Assembly (NCBI RefSeq): GCF_030683065.1
Contig: NZ_JAUXMX010000007.1
Location: 186,001-250,000, forward strand
Direction: 5' to 3'
DNA from: Pseudomonas sp.
GTDB taxonomy: Bacteria > Pseudomonadota > Gammaproteobacteria > Pseudomonadales > Pseudomonadaceae
Length of the DNA stretch: 64,000 nucleotides
Each line of letters begins with the position of its first letter. Position 1 is the first letter of the stretch. The notes under the pieces are model-generated. The model saw only the letters and a list, made by a program, of their open reading frames with translations, searched no databases and had not been told where the DNA came from. This document shows positions 37,895 to 47,645 of this stretch, one piece after another. The translations under genes and the position numbers were made by a program.

Positions 37895-38422
37895 TCAAGA
37901 GCGCTCCTTGAGAGAGAGGCTACGTGGCCGCTCGAGCCAGCCACCTTCACCATCTGGAACAATCTCAACAACATCGACTTTGGCTTCATCTATCGACAGG
38001 ATGCGACCATAATTACGGCCTAAAAAATCCCCCACTTTGACACGATGAACCCCTCCCGCCCCGCTCACCAAAGCAAACACACCGCCTGCATTGGCAAGCG
38101 TGCCGACCATCTCGAAGACTTCTATGTTAAAACCCTCGAGAAACTGCTTAACCCGCGCCTCATCCGGCTTAACTTCCTGCGAACCCTTTTCACGACGCAC
38201 CATGTCAATTTTGACAGGCGGCTGGAATGGACTGCGCAACGAAGAAGCTCCATAGGTGAACGCTTCATAAGGTTGGAATTTTGGTACCGGCTCAATGGCC
38301 CCTTTGGGCTTGGCGCGCACTTCATCCATGAAGGACTGAAGGTCGGAGAAATCCCCCCCCGAACCACACCCCTGCAAAAACGATAGCAATGAGATGGCTA
38401 AAACAAAACGAAGAGTCTTCAT
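37895..38422 (-). CDS. pilP: Type IV pilus inner-membrane lipoprotein PilP
   Basis: 175-aa lipoprotein linking the PilN/PilO alignment complex to the PilQ secretin. The signal peptide ends in a lipobox (SFLQGC; Cys19). An extended Pro-rich segment (about 40-75) is followed by the C-terminal beta domain that contacts the N0 domain of PilQ (around VGTLANAGGVFALVSGAGGVHRV). It overlaps pilO by 4 nt (ATGA) and is directly followed by the pilQ start codon, so coupled translation is expected. Confidence 0.96.
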   Translation of the reverse strand: MKTLRFVLAISLLSFLQGCGSGGDFSDLQSFMDEVRAKPKGAIEPVPKFQPYEAFTYGASSLRSPFQPPVKIDMVRREKGSQEVKPDEARVKQFLEGFNIEVFEMVGTLANAGGVFALVSGAGGVHRVKVGDFLGRNYGRILSIDEAKVDVVEIVPDGEGGWLERPRSLSLKERS

Positions 38423-39042
38423 TTATCCATCCCTTTATCGTTATAACGATACGTCTTCGCCATAACACTCATTCGAATGACAGAAGCGCTCTCCGTGCTA
38501 CTCGGCTTAGTTTCGAAATCATGCAACGTGACGATTCGCGGCAAACTAGCAACGCCACTGACAAAAGTCGCCAGGTCGTGATAACCACCCACCACAACCA
38601 ACTGAATGGGCAGCTCTATATAAAACGGCTGCGTGACTTCAGGCAGCAACTTAATCTCTTCGAACTCAAGACCACTGCCCAGCCCGGTGCGCGTAATATC
38701 CTCCAACAGACCAGGCACCTCGGTATCACTCGGCAGCTGGCGCAGGAGGGCGCCGAAGGAAATTTCCATCTCCGCCATCTGCTCCTTGTAGGACTCCAGA
38801 TTTGCGGCCTGAAAAGCCTTGCTGGAAAACTGCTGCTTGAGGGTTTGCTCCTCGCCCTGCGCGCGCTCTAAGCTGGCCTGCAAATCCTTCAAGTGAAAGT
38901 TGTAGCCCAGCGCCAACATCACTACAAAGAACAATACATAGACGACACCCTTGATAACGGGCGGCCATGAACCGATGTTATTTAGATCAAGATTGCTGAG
39001 GTCAATCTTGCGCATGTTCTCAATGGATTCAGCCAGGCTCAT
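38419..39042 (-). CDS. pilO: Type IV pilus alignment protein PilO
   Basis: 207-aa bitopic inner-membrane protein. A short cytoplasmic N-terminus, one transmembrane helix (about residues 28-50, GVVYVLFFVVMLALGYNF), a coiled coil (about 50-95) and a periplasmic ferredoxin-like domain. It dimerises with PilN and controls pilus assembly. Four-nt ATGA overlaps with pilN and pilP on both sides. Confidence 0.95.
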   Translation of the reverse strand: MSLAESIENMRKIDLSNLDLNNIGSWPPVIKGVVYVLFFVVMLALGYNFHLKDLQASLERAQGEEQTLKQQFSSKAFQAANLESYKEQMAEMEISFGALLRQLPSDTEVPGLLEDITRTGLGSGLEFEEIKLLPEVTQPFYIELPIQLVVVGGYHDLATFVSGVASLPRIVTLHDFETKPSSTESASVIRMSVMAKTYRYNDKGMDK

Positions 39043-39613
39043 TTTTTATCACCTTCTGCAGGCTCAGCACCAGGCTGCGTTTGCTTAACCGTTAGCTGGA
39101 ATACATTGGCCTGATCCAGCGCTCCTGCAGTGGTGGCTTTGACCTGCGTCAAGTTGGGTGACTCAAGCCAATCTGATGCATCCAGATTACGCATCAAATT
39201 CGACACCCTGTTGTTGGATTCGGCCGCGCCTACTATCGCAATATTCTTGCCGGTCATTTTGACGCTATTGAAATAAACACCGTCCGGCAGAGTCCGCACC
39301 AACTGGTCGAATACCCGGCCGATAATTGGTCTATTGCCCTGCAAGTCTTGAATAATCTTCATCCGCTCCAGCAATTGCTGGCGACGCGTTTTCAGCTCAC
39401 TAATTTCTTTGATGCGCGCATCTAATACTGCAATTTCTTTGCGAATAAACTGATTGCGTGAATTTTGCTGCTCGATTGCACCATTCAGATACTGATCACC
39501 AAGGAACACTGCTCCGGCCGCAACCACCAGGACACCGACGAGCGTCACCAGAAAGCGCTGCTTGCGCTCCTCACGCAACTGCTCTCGCCATGGAAGAAGG
39601 TTAATCCGCGCCA

Positions 39614-39614
<1 letters not shown>
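39039..39614 (-). CDS. pilN: Type IV pilus alignment protein PilN
   Basis: 191-aa bitopic inner-membrane protein. MARINLLPWREQ at the N-terminus is the INLLPWR motif that docks into the cytoplasmic PilM. One transmembrane helix (about 22-42), a coiled coil and a periplasmic alpha/beta domain follow. It overlaps pilM by 1 nt (TAATG) and pilO by 4 nt. Confidence 0.96.
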
Positions 39615-40705
<1,091 letters not shown>

Positions 40706-40784
40706 TTACGGACTATTTATGTTTTTTCACATTAAATAACAGTCTTGACAGAAGCGCAAATGGATACCCGGGAAAAAAAACGCT

Positions 40785-40790
40785 TATAAT
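40785..40790 (+). promoter_or_regulatory. Candidate -10 element for ponA
   Basis: A perfect TATAAT in the pilM-ponA divergent gap, 72 nt before the ponA ATG. The -35 is poor (TGGATA at 40761, spacing 18). A perfect TTGACA at 40745-40750 is 34 nt away and too far to pair with it. Confidence 0.35.
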
Positions 40791-40862
40791 GTGATCAGTT
40801 TTCCCCTTGTAGCCTTGCCTTCCGCTTAACTCATTCTTTTATCTGGAAATCCAAAAATCTTG

Positions 40863-43274
40863 ATGCGTTTGCTGAAGTTTATCTGCTGGTCTGGTGTCGC
40901 CACTTTTTGTGCGCTGTTACTCAGTTTGAGTGGGGCTTTTCTCTACCTCAGCCCCAGCCTGCCGTCCGTTGAATCGCTACGCAGCATACAGCTGCAAATC
41001 CCCCTCAGGGTATACAGTAGCGACGCAAAGCTGATCGCAGAATTCGGCGAGATGCGTCGTTCGCCGATTAAATTCAACGACATCCCCCCCGAGTTCATCA
41101 GCGCCCTGCTTGCAGCGGAAGACGACAACTTTGCCAATCATTATGGCGTCGACCTTACCAGCTTGATGCGAGCTGCCACGCAAATATTGAAAAGCGGTCA
41201 CATCCAGACCGGCGGCAGCACGATAACCATGCAGGTGGCGAAGAATTTTTTCCTGTCCAGTGAAAGAAGCTTCTCGCGCAAGATCAATGAAATCCTCCTT
41301 GCCCTGCAGATTGAGCGTGAGTTGAGCAAGGATGAAATTCTCGAACTCTATGTCAACAAGATCTACCTAGGCCACCGCGCCTATGGCATCGAAGCTGCTG
41401 CGCAAGTCTATTACGGCAAATCGATCAATGAGCTCAGCCTCGCCCAACTGGCGATGATTGCAGGCCTGCCGAAAGCACCCTCACGCTTCAATCCGCTGAC
41501 CAACCCCACTCGAGCCAAAGAGCGCCGCGACTGGATTCTCGGGCGCATGCACATGCTCGGCCGGATCGACCAGCAGAGCTATGAGACTGCCCTGGCCGAG
41601 CCTGGCGATGCCAGCCACCACGTCCCGACCCCAGAAGTCACAGCGCCCTATATAGCGGAAATGGTCCGTGCTGAGATGGTCGGCCGCTATGGCAGCGAGG
41701 CCTACACCGAAGGCTTCAACGTCACCACCACGGTGCCAAGCGACCTGCAAAACGCAGCCAACACCGCCGTTCGTGAAGGCCTGATCACCTACGACCAGCG
41801 TCATGGTTATCGCGGCCCGATACGCCGCCTGCCCGACATGGACAAACAAGCCTGGCTGAGCGAACTGACCAAACAACGGCCGCTGGGAGGCCTTGAGCCC
41901 GCCATCGTCAGCCAGATAGAACAAAGCGGCATTCTCGTGCTGCTGCGCAGCGGCACGGAAGAGGCCGTCGCCTGGGACAGCATGAAGTGGGCTCGCCCCT
42001 TCATCAATACCAATAGTCTCGGCCCCCGCCCACAGCGGCCCGGCGATGTCGCCCAGATCGGCGACCTGATTCGCGTGCAACGTCAGGAGGATGGCAGCTT
42101 ACGCTTCGTTCAGTTACCGCAAGCGCAGAGCGCTCTGGTATCGCTCGACCCTAGCAATGGTGCAATCCGTGCATTGGTCGGTGGCTTTTCATTTGAACAA
42201 AGCAACTACAACCGCGCAGCACAAGCCAAGCGCCAGCCTGGCTCCAGCTTCAAACCCTTTATTTACAGCGCCGCCCTGGACCGCGGCTACACGGCCGCGA
42301 GCCTGGTGAACGATGCGCCGATAGTGTTTGTCGACGAATACCTCGACCAAGACTGGCGACCGAAAAATGACAACAACACGTTCCTTGGCCCAATACGCTT
42401 GCGCGAGGCGCTGTATAAATCACGCAACCTGGTGTCGATTCGACTGTTGCAGGCCATCGGTATCGATTACGCATTGGACTACGTCAGTCGCTTTGGCTTC
42501 GACAAACAGGACTTACCACGCAACCTGTCTATGGCGCTCGGCACTGCTAATCTGACGCCGCTAGAGGTTGCCGGGGGCTGGGCAGCGTTCGCCAACGGCG
42601 GTTATAGAACCCGGCCGTATCTGATCGAACGCATTGAAAGCCGATTCGGCGAGCCTCTGTTCATCGCCAACCCTGCAAGTACACGCGAGGCCACCGACAC
42701 CCCAAACAATGCTGCTGTCGATACAGTCACTACCCCCGCGCAGGAGCTTGCAGTCGAGCCTGTTGCCGCCGAACGTATTATCGACGAGCGCACTGCCTAC
42801 ATAATGACCAGCATGCTGCAGGATGTAATCACTCGCGGCACCGGCCGCAGAGCGATGGCCTTGGGCCGCGACGACCTCGCAGGAAAAACCGGCACCACCA
42901 ACGAGTCCAAGGACAGCTGGTTCTCTGGCTACAATGCCGACTACGTGACTACCGTCTGGGCCGGTTTCGATCAGCCCGAAAGCCTCGGCAGAAATGAGTA
43001 CGGTGGCACCGTCGCGCTGCCGATCTGGATGAATTACATGGCCAGCGCACTCAAAGACAAACCCAGCCACGCGCCCGCAGAGCCCAAAGGGCTGCTGACC
43101 CTGCGCATTGACCCTTACAGTGGCCGCGCCGCCAACCCAGGCACCGCTGACGCCTACTTCGAACTGTTCAAAAGCGAAGACTCGCCGCCGCCAATGAGCG
43201 AACTGGACCCCGGCTTCCATGCTCCCGGTAGCCCACTGCCAGCTGACGAGTCGGCACCGATAGACTTGTTCTGA
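40863..43274 (+). CDS. ponA: Penicillin-binding protein 1A (bifunctional transglycosylase/transpeptidase)
   Basis: Class A PBP that polymerises and cross-links peptidoglycan in the periplasm. 803 aa: an N-terminal transmembrane anchor (about 8-30), a GT51 glycosyltransferase domain with LLAAEDDNFANHYGVD and GGSTITMQVAKN, an OB-like insert (about 310-430), and the transpeptidase domain with the SxxK motif at Ser461 (QPGSSFKPF), an SRN-type motif (YKSRNLVS) and KTGT (LAGKTGTTNESKDSW). Start at the ATG rather than the TTG three bases earlier. Divergent from pilM, the conserved Pseudomonas arrangement. Confidence 0.96.
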   Translation: MRLLKFICWSGVATFCALLLSLSGAFLYLSPSLPSVESLRSIQLQIPLRVYSSDAKLIAEFGEMRRSPIKFNDIPPEFISALLAAEDDNFANHYGVDLTSLMRAATQILKSGHIQTGGSTITMQVAKNFFLSSERSFSRKINEILLALQIERELSKDEILELYVNKIYLGHRAYGIEAAAQVYYGKSINELSLAQLAMIAGLPKAPSRFNPLTNPTRAKERRDWILGRMHMLGRIDQQSYETALAEPGDASHHVPTPEVTAPYIAEMVRAEMVGRYGSEAYTEGFNVTTTVPSDLQNAANTAVREGLITYDQRHGYRGPIRRLPDMDKQAWLSELTKQRPLGGLEPAIVSQIEQSGILVLLRSGTEEAVAWDSMKWARPFINTNSLGPRPQRPGDVAQIGDLIRVQRQEDGSLRFVQLPQAQSALVSLDPSNGAIRALVGGFSFEQSNYNRAAQAKRQPGSSFKPFIYSAALDRGYTAASLVNDAPIVFVDEYLDQDWRPKNDNNTFLGPIRLREALYKSRNLVSIRLLQAIGIDYALDYVSRFGFDKQDLPRNLSMALGTANLTPLEVAGGWAAFANGGYRTRPYLIERIESRFGEPLFIANPASTREATDTPNNAAVDTVTTPAQELAVEPVAAERIIDERTAYIMTSMLQDVITRGTGRRAMALGRDDLAGKTGTTNESKDSWFSGYNADYVTTVWAGFDQPESLGRNEYGGTVALPIWMNYMASALKDKPSHAPAEPKGLLTLRIDPYSGRAANPGTADAYFELFKSEDSPPPMSELDPGFHAPGSPLPADESAPIDLF

Positions 43275-43423
43275 AGAGCCAGCACTGCTCCTGCCTATCG
43301 CAGGGCGACCCAGCACAAGGTGCATGCTGCTACGCCGTTCATCGGCGTGGAGCATGGACTGGGTTCATAGCGCGCATCTATAAATAGACCCTGCACCCAT
43401 TGCCCGTTGCGAGGCGAGAAGTC

Positions 43424-43522
43424 GTAGGTTGGCAAAGACTGCGTAGGTTGAGCGCTGCGAAGCTCAACAGGCTGCGGCTTGTCGCGCTGCTCCTCAGCGG
43501 AACGCCGCCCAGCCCAACCTAT
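43424..43522. repeat. Dispersed intergenic palindrome, GTAGGTTG type, degenerate
   Basis: Outer GTAGGTTGG and CCAACCTA arms with an inner hairpin GTTGAGCGCTGCGAAGCTCAAC (43447-43468). This looks like another, eroded member of the GTAGGGTG family. The 350-nt ponA-maeB gap (43275-43624) also holds the perfect palindrome GCACTTAT-GT-ATAAGTGC (43536-43553) and the maeB terminator; no gene seen. Confidence 0.6.
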
Positions 43523-43584
43523 CCGCGCGAGCCCTGCACTTATGTATAAGTGCGCACTCGCAACATCTAACGGCTAAATAGCCA

Positions 43585-43613
43585 TAAAAAAACCCGCCGA
43601 AGCGGGTTTTTTT
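43585..43613 (-). terminator. Intrinsic terminator downstream of maeB
   Basis: AAAAAAACCCGCC-GAA-GCGGGTTTTTTT: a GC stem with runs of A and T on both sides, so it can work in both directions. It lies 12 nt beyond the maeB stop and between the convergent ponA and maeB genes. Confidence 0.88.
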
Positions 43614-43624
43614 ATGTGTGCAGC

Positions 43625-44893
43625 TTAGCCGTTAAACACATCATCCACTGACGTCAGCGGGTAATGCTTCGGGTAAGGCAGAGTCGCCACACCGCTTTCG
43701 ATCGCGGCCTTGGCCACTGCATCGCAGACCACGGTGATCAGGCGCGGGTCCATCGGCTTGGGAATGATGTACTCACGACCGAACGAGAGCGCAATACCGC
43801 CGTAGGCATCGCAGACTTCCTGCGACACCGGCAGTTTGGCCAGATCACGCAGGGCCAGTGCAGCGGCGATCTTCATCTCTTCATTGATGCGGGTAGCGCG
43901 GACATCCAGCGCACCCCGGAAAATGAACGGGAAGCCCAGCACGTTATTGACCTGGTTCGGGTAATCCGAACGACCGGTTGCCATGATCACGTCATTGCGT
44001 GCGGCATGGGCCAGTTCCGGGGAGATTTCCGGGTCTGGGTTGGAGCAGGCGAACACGATCGGGTTGGCCGCCATGCGCTTGAGGTCTTCAGCATGAAGCA
44101 GGTTGGCACCGGACAGACCGACAAACACATCGGCACCCTCAAGGGCCTCGGACAGCGTGCGCTTGTCAGTCTCAGTGGCGAATATCGCCTTGTACTGGTT
44201 CAGGTCATCGCGGCCAGCATGGATCACACCCTTACGGTCGATCATGTAGATGTTTTCGACCTTGGCACCCATGCTCACCAGCAGCTTCATGCAGGATGTT
44301 GCAGCTGCACCAGCGCCCAGGCAGACGATCTTCGCCTGTTCAAGGGTCTTGCCGGCGATTTCCAGGGCATTGAGCATACCGGCGGCGGTAACGATGGCGG
44401 TACCGTGCTGGTCATCGTGAAAAACTGGAATGTCGCACTGTTCGATCAGTGCGCGCTCGATCTCGAAGCACTCGGGTGCCTTGATGTCTTCCAGGTTGAT
44501 GCCGCCAAAGGTGATCGAAATGCGCTTGACGGTGTCGATGAACGCTTGCGGGCTTTCGGCGTCGACTTCGATGTCGAATACATCGATACCGGCGAAGCGC
44601 TTGAACAGCACGCCCTTGCCTTCCATAACCGGCTTGGAAGCCAATGGACCGAGGTTGCCCAGGCCGAGAATCGCGGTGCCGTCGGAAATGACCGCAACCA
44701 GATTGCCTTTACCGGTATACCGGTAAGCCAATTCGGGATCACGGGCGATTTCACGCACAGGCTCGGCAACACCCGGGCTGTAGGCCAGGGCAAGGTCACG
44801 GGCAGTGGCAGTGGGCTTGGTCAGCTCGACACTCAGCTTACCCGGACGGGGTTTGGCGTGGTATTCGAGAGCGGCAGTTTTCAGATCAGACAT
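43625..44893 (-). CDS. maeB: Malic enzyme (NADP type, short form)
   Basis: Oxidative decarboxylation of malate to pyruvate, supplying NADPH. From the ATG chosen (MSDLKTAALEYHA) the protein is 422 aa, the short form without the phosphotransacetylase-like tail that enterobacterial MaeB carries. Seen: LALAYSPGVAEPVREIA, the metal/substrate motif FHDDQHGTAIVTAAG, and the NAD(P) fold IVCLGAGAAATSCMKL. The in-frame extension upstream lacks family sequence. NADP preference is inferred from the Pseudomonas orthologue. Confidence 0.94.
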   Translation of the reverse strand: MSDLKTAALEYHAKPRPGKLSVELTKPTATARDLALAYSPGVAEPVREIARDPELAYRYTGKGNLVAVISDGTAILGLGNLGPLASKPVMEGKGVLFKRFAGIDVFDIEVDAESPQAFIDTVKRISITFGGINLEDIKAPECFEIERALIEQCDIPVFHDDQHGTAIVTAAGMLNALEIAGKTLEQAKIVCLGAGAAATSCMKLLVSMGAKVENIYMIDRKGVIHAGRDDLNQYKAIFATETDKRTLSEALEGADVFVGLSGANLLHAEDLKRMAANPIVFACSNPDPEISPELAHAARNDVIMATGRSDYPNQVNNVLGFPFIFRGALDVRATRINEEMKIAAALALRDLAKLPVSQEVCDAYGGIALSFGREYIIPKPMDPRLITVVCDAVAKAAIESGVATLPYPKHYPLTSVDDVFNG

Positions 44894-44997
44894 AGGGGCA
44901 TTTCCGCTTTTTTTGGCTGTTGAACAGGCAGGCGGCCGAGGATACGCAAGTTGTATACATCTGCACAAGACTGTTGAGCCTTACCCGCACGCCCCGA

Positions 44998-46437
44998 CTA
45001 ACGCACAACCTTGAGCCAACTGCCGGGGGGCGGCTCACCTGTGGGATAAAAATTATTGAGCAGGCGCAGGGTCGCCTGGGCATCGCCTGGCAACGTGCTC
45101 TGCCTGGCCAGTGCCGCCATATTCTGCCCGCTTCGCGCCTTGACCAGATGCAGCCGCAGAGGCTCTGCCAAGCGCCGCTCAGCAGCGGTAAGCGAACGTA
45201 CGCTCTTGATTATCTTGATAAATTCCTCATCGTGAGGCTCTAGCGCGGTCTGCCCACGCACGGCCGCAACAAACAGGTAGGCCCGCTGCCCGTGCAGCAG
45301 CACCGCAACGCGCTTGGCAGCAGGACCAGCAATGATGGCGCTGTAGCCTGATAAGCCGGCCTGGCGCCATTCGCGCTCTGCAGTCAATTGCTGCCCGCCG
45401 ACACGCTGGCGCAGCAGCTGAGCAGCAGAGAGACGCTGCGGATTGCCTTCTTGGGTCATGGCGATAAAGGCCTGCTGATCGGCACTCTGCCCGATCAGCA
45501 CATCTGGCCGATTGATCATGCTCCAGCCTTGCGGGAACGCCAGGGTAAAGTCTAGCTCGGCATGGTAGAAATGCTGCCCGCGGCGCACCCCGCTGGCTGC
45601 GGAATCACCAAATGGCAACCCGTTCAGATGCTTGAGAAAGGCATCGCGATTGACCTCTTGCTGGCCAGTTGCAAGTGCCCGCGCCGGTCCCAGAACCTGC
45701 TGCAGACGCCGATCATTATCCGGATGGGTATCGAATACGCCGTGATAGCCGCCAGCCGCCTGCGCCTGCCCACGCTTGGCCGCCTGATCGCGGGCGAAGT
45801 CTTCCTGGCCCTTCAACACGTTGACCACTTCGATCATCGCCTGCGGGTCATAGCCACTGCGCGCAAGGTACTGGGCACCCAGGCCATCGGCCTCCAACTC
45901 CATATCGCGACCGTAGCCACGCACGAAGGCGCTACCGAGGACGTTGGTCAGGTCGGCCGCCGCACCGACGCCGGTGCCAATCGCCACCGCCTGACCGAGA
46001 ATCCCCCAGGCACTCGACTGGCTTTGCTGCTGCACGCCATGCCGCGCGGTGACGTGCCCGACCTCGTGACCCAGAACTGCGGCCAACTCGGCCTCCGAGT
46101 TGAGATAGGCCAGGAGCCCGCGATGGATATAGATATAACCGCCCGGCAGGGCAAAGGCGTTGATATCCGGACTGTCCACCACGGTGAATTGATAGTTGAG
46201 CTGACTGCGATGACTGTGCCTGGCCACTCGCTCGCCGACCTGCTGGACATAAGCCTGTAGTTTTTCGTCGGCATAACGCGGGTATTGCTTGAGAATTTCC
46301 TGGCTGTAGCGCTGACCGAGCGCCAGTTCCTGCTGCTCGCTCATCATCACGAAATTGTTGCGCCCGGTGGCGGGGTTGACCGCGCAACCAGCCAGTTGAA
46401 CGAGCAGCACCCCTAAGACCCAATGACGCAGGTTCAT
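44998..46437 (-). CDS. M48-family metalloprotease, outer-membrane lipoprotein
   Basis: 479 aa. The signal peptide ends in a lipobox (VQLAGC, Cys18), so it is a lipoprotein, probably facing the periplasm. The zinc protease motif HEVGH is at residues 124-128 with the third ligand in ELEADGLG (about residue 183). The BepA/YfgC-like family works in outer-membrane protein quality control, but this one lacks obvious TPR repeats and instead has a C-terminal half of unknown fold that ends in a LysM-like stretch (about 425-479). Overlaps the nuclease gene by 4 nt at its start. Confidence 0.87.
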   Translation of the reverse strand: MNLRHWVLGVLLVQLAGCAVNPATGRNNFVMMSEQQELALGQRYSQEILKQYPRYADEKLQAYVQQVGERVARHSHRSQLNYQFTVVDSPDINAFALPGGYIYIHRGLLAYLNSEAELAAVLGHEVGHVTARHGVQQQSQSSAWGILGQAVAIGTGVGAAADLTNVLGSAFVRGYGRDMELEADGLGAQYLARSGYDPQAMIEVVNVLKGQEDFARDQAAKRGQAQAAGGYHGVFDTHPDNDRRLQQVLGPARALATGQQEVNRDAFLKHLNGLPFGDSAASGVRRGQHFYHAELDFTLAFPQGWSMINRPDVLIGQSADQQAFIAMTQEGNPQRLSAAQLLRQRVGGQQLTAEREWRQAGLSGYSAIIAGPAAKRVAVLLHGQRAYLFVAAVRGQTALEPHDEEFIKIIKSVRSLTAAERRLAEPLRLHLVKARSGQNMAALARQSTLPGDAQATLRLLNNFYPTGEPPPGSWLKVVR

Positions 46438-47234
46438 GGCAGCACCCCCAGCATCGCTTTATGGGTCACAGACAGCATCCAGCGCGCCTGCCCTGGCTTG
46501 CCTCCAGTACGCCTGGAACGATCAATTATCCAGCCACGGGCTTCGACTTGGCGACCGGCCAAACCCTGCAACTGCCGGAGATCAAAGCCATCCAGCGCCT
46601 GTGGTGGCACATGCACAACCAGCGAATCACCCAGCTCCAGCCAAACCCCGCCGCGATTGCGCTCGACCCGCTCGACCCGCCCCTCGACCAAGGCGAAACC
46701 GCCGCGCTGCAGCTGCGCAGGCGTCTGTACCGGCGAGCGCCGCCAGAGACCGGCCCGCGACTGCCGCGCTAGCCGTTCGGCCGCCTGCTGGCACTCGACC
46801 AGCGCCACATTGGGCGCAATCGCCACCAAATAGCCCAACCCTTCGGCCAGCAACTGCGCCTCAAGATTACGCCCCTTGCGGTCGTAGGCATGCGCCAGGG
46901 TGCGCCCGTAGCGATCTTTCGGCTCACGGCCAAGCCGCAAAGCAACATACCCGTCATTGGCCGCCACCAACTCGCTCAAGCGACGACGCGCGACCTCGGC
47001 AAAAGGCTCGGCACTGTGTCCCTTGCGCGCAAGTTCGGGCGTGTTCAGGCCGATCAAGCGCACGCTGCGCCCATCCTGCAGACGCAAGGTGTCCCCATCG
47101 ACGACCCGCTGTACTTTGACGCTGGGTAATTTGCCGGGCGCCGGACAAAACGCTTGAACAGACGTCAGGTAAAACACCGACATAAAAAAGGCGCCCACAA
47201 GGGACGCCTTTTTCAGTAGCGAGGAACCACCCAT
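46434..47234 (-). CDS. Secreted staphylococcal-nuclease-like protein (TNase)
   Basis: 266 aa from the ATG at 47232-47234 (MGGSSLLKK); a TTG at 47256-47258 would add eight residues. A signal peptide (LLKKASLVGAFFMSVFYLTSVQA) directs it to the periplasm. The thermonuclease fold follows with VQRVVDGDTLRLQDGRSVRLIGLNTPEL; the catalytic Asp and Arg are at DGDT and RLIGLNTPE, and YGRTLAHAYD holds the second Arg region. The C-terminal 110 residues form an extra domain ending in GWIIDRSRRTGG. A terminator-like hairpin lies inside the signal-peptide codons (47184-47213). Confidence 0.88.
   Translation of the reverse strand: MGGSSLLKKASLVGAFFMSVFYLTSVQAFCPAPGKLPSVKVQRVVDGDTLRLQDGRSVRLIGLNTPELARKGHSAEPFAEVARRRLSELVAANDGYVALRLGREPKDRYGRTLAHAYDRKGRNLEAQLLAEGLGYLVAIAPNVALVECQQAAERLARQSRAGLWRRSPVQTPAQLQRGGFALVEGRVERVERNRGGVWLELGDSLVVHVPPQALDGFDLRQLQGLAGRQVEARGWIIDRSRRTGGKPGQARWMLSVTHKAMLGVLP
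47184..47213 (-). terminator. Terminator-like hairpin inside nuclease signal-peptide codons, downstream of rpmE
   Basis: AAAAAAGGCG (47184-47193) and CGCCTTTTT (47205-47213) form a stem with A and T tails, about 50 nt after the rpmE stop. Read on the minus strand the T-run follows the stem, as for an intrinsic terminator. It lies within the nuclease reading frame, where it encodes KKASLVGAFF. Confidence 0.65.
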
Positions 47235-47260
47235 CAGGGCACCCGTCGCTGCGCGCAAAC

Positions 47261-47476
47261 TTACTGCTTGGCGCCGAACATGCCGAAACGCTGCTTGAAG
47301 CGATCAACACGGCCGCCGGTATCCAGCATTTTCTGCTTGCCGGTGTAGAACGGGTGGCATTCGTTGCACACGTCCAGGCTCATCGGCTTGCCCAGGGTGG
47401 AGCGAGTTTCGATCACGTTACCGCAGCTGCAGGTAGCAGTGAGGCCTACGTAGTTCGGATGGATATCGGCTTTCAT
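47261..47476 (-). CDS. rpmE: 50S ribosomal protein L31, zinc-binding form
   Basis: 71 aa. The sequence begins MKADIHPNY and carries four Cys (CSC at 16-18 and CNEC at 37-40) that bind zinc, so it is the C+ form that is normally replaced by the C- paralogue under zinc shortage. It ends in a basic [11 protein letters not shown]. Divergent from priA; a candidate promoter lies at 47548-47575. Confidence 0.97.
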   Translation of the reverse strand: MKADIHPNYVGLTATCSCGNVIETRSTLGKPMSLDVCNECHPFYTGKQKMLDTGGRVDRFKQRFGMFGAKQ

Positions 47477-47547
47477 GGTGTATTCCTCGGGGCTGACATG
47501 CCGCCACCCGACATTATTGTCGAGTACCGCACTGAATTAGGCCGGGG

Positions 47548-47575
47548 ATGATACCAGAGCGCCGCCACGACGCAA
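47548..47575 (-). promoter_or_regulatory. Candidate sigma-70 promoter of rpmE
   Basis: On the minus strand TTGCGT (-35) is 16 nt from TATCAT (-10), which is preceded by TGG as an extended -10 element (TGGTATCAT). About 70 nt to the rpmE ATG. Confidence 0.4.
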
Positions 47576-47645
47576 GCCACCGCTGACGCCGGCTGTCGCG
47601 AGGCCGCGTGCTAAGATCGCATCCGTCTACCCTGGAGCCCACCGC

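Noticed and set aside
40745..40750. Perfect TTGACA upstream of ponA
   Set aside because: It is 34 nt from the only good -10 (TATAAT at 40785), too far to form one promoter.
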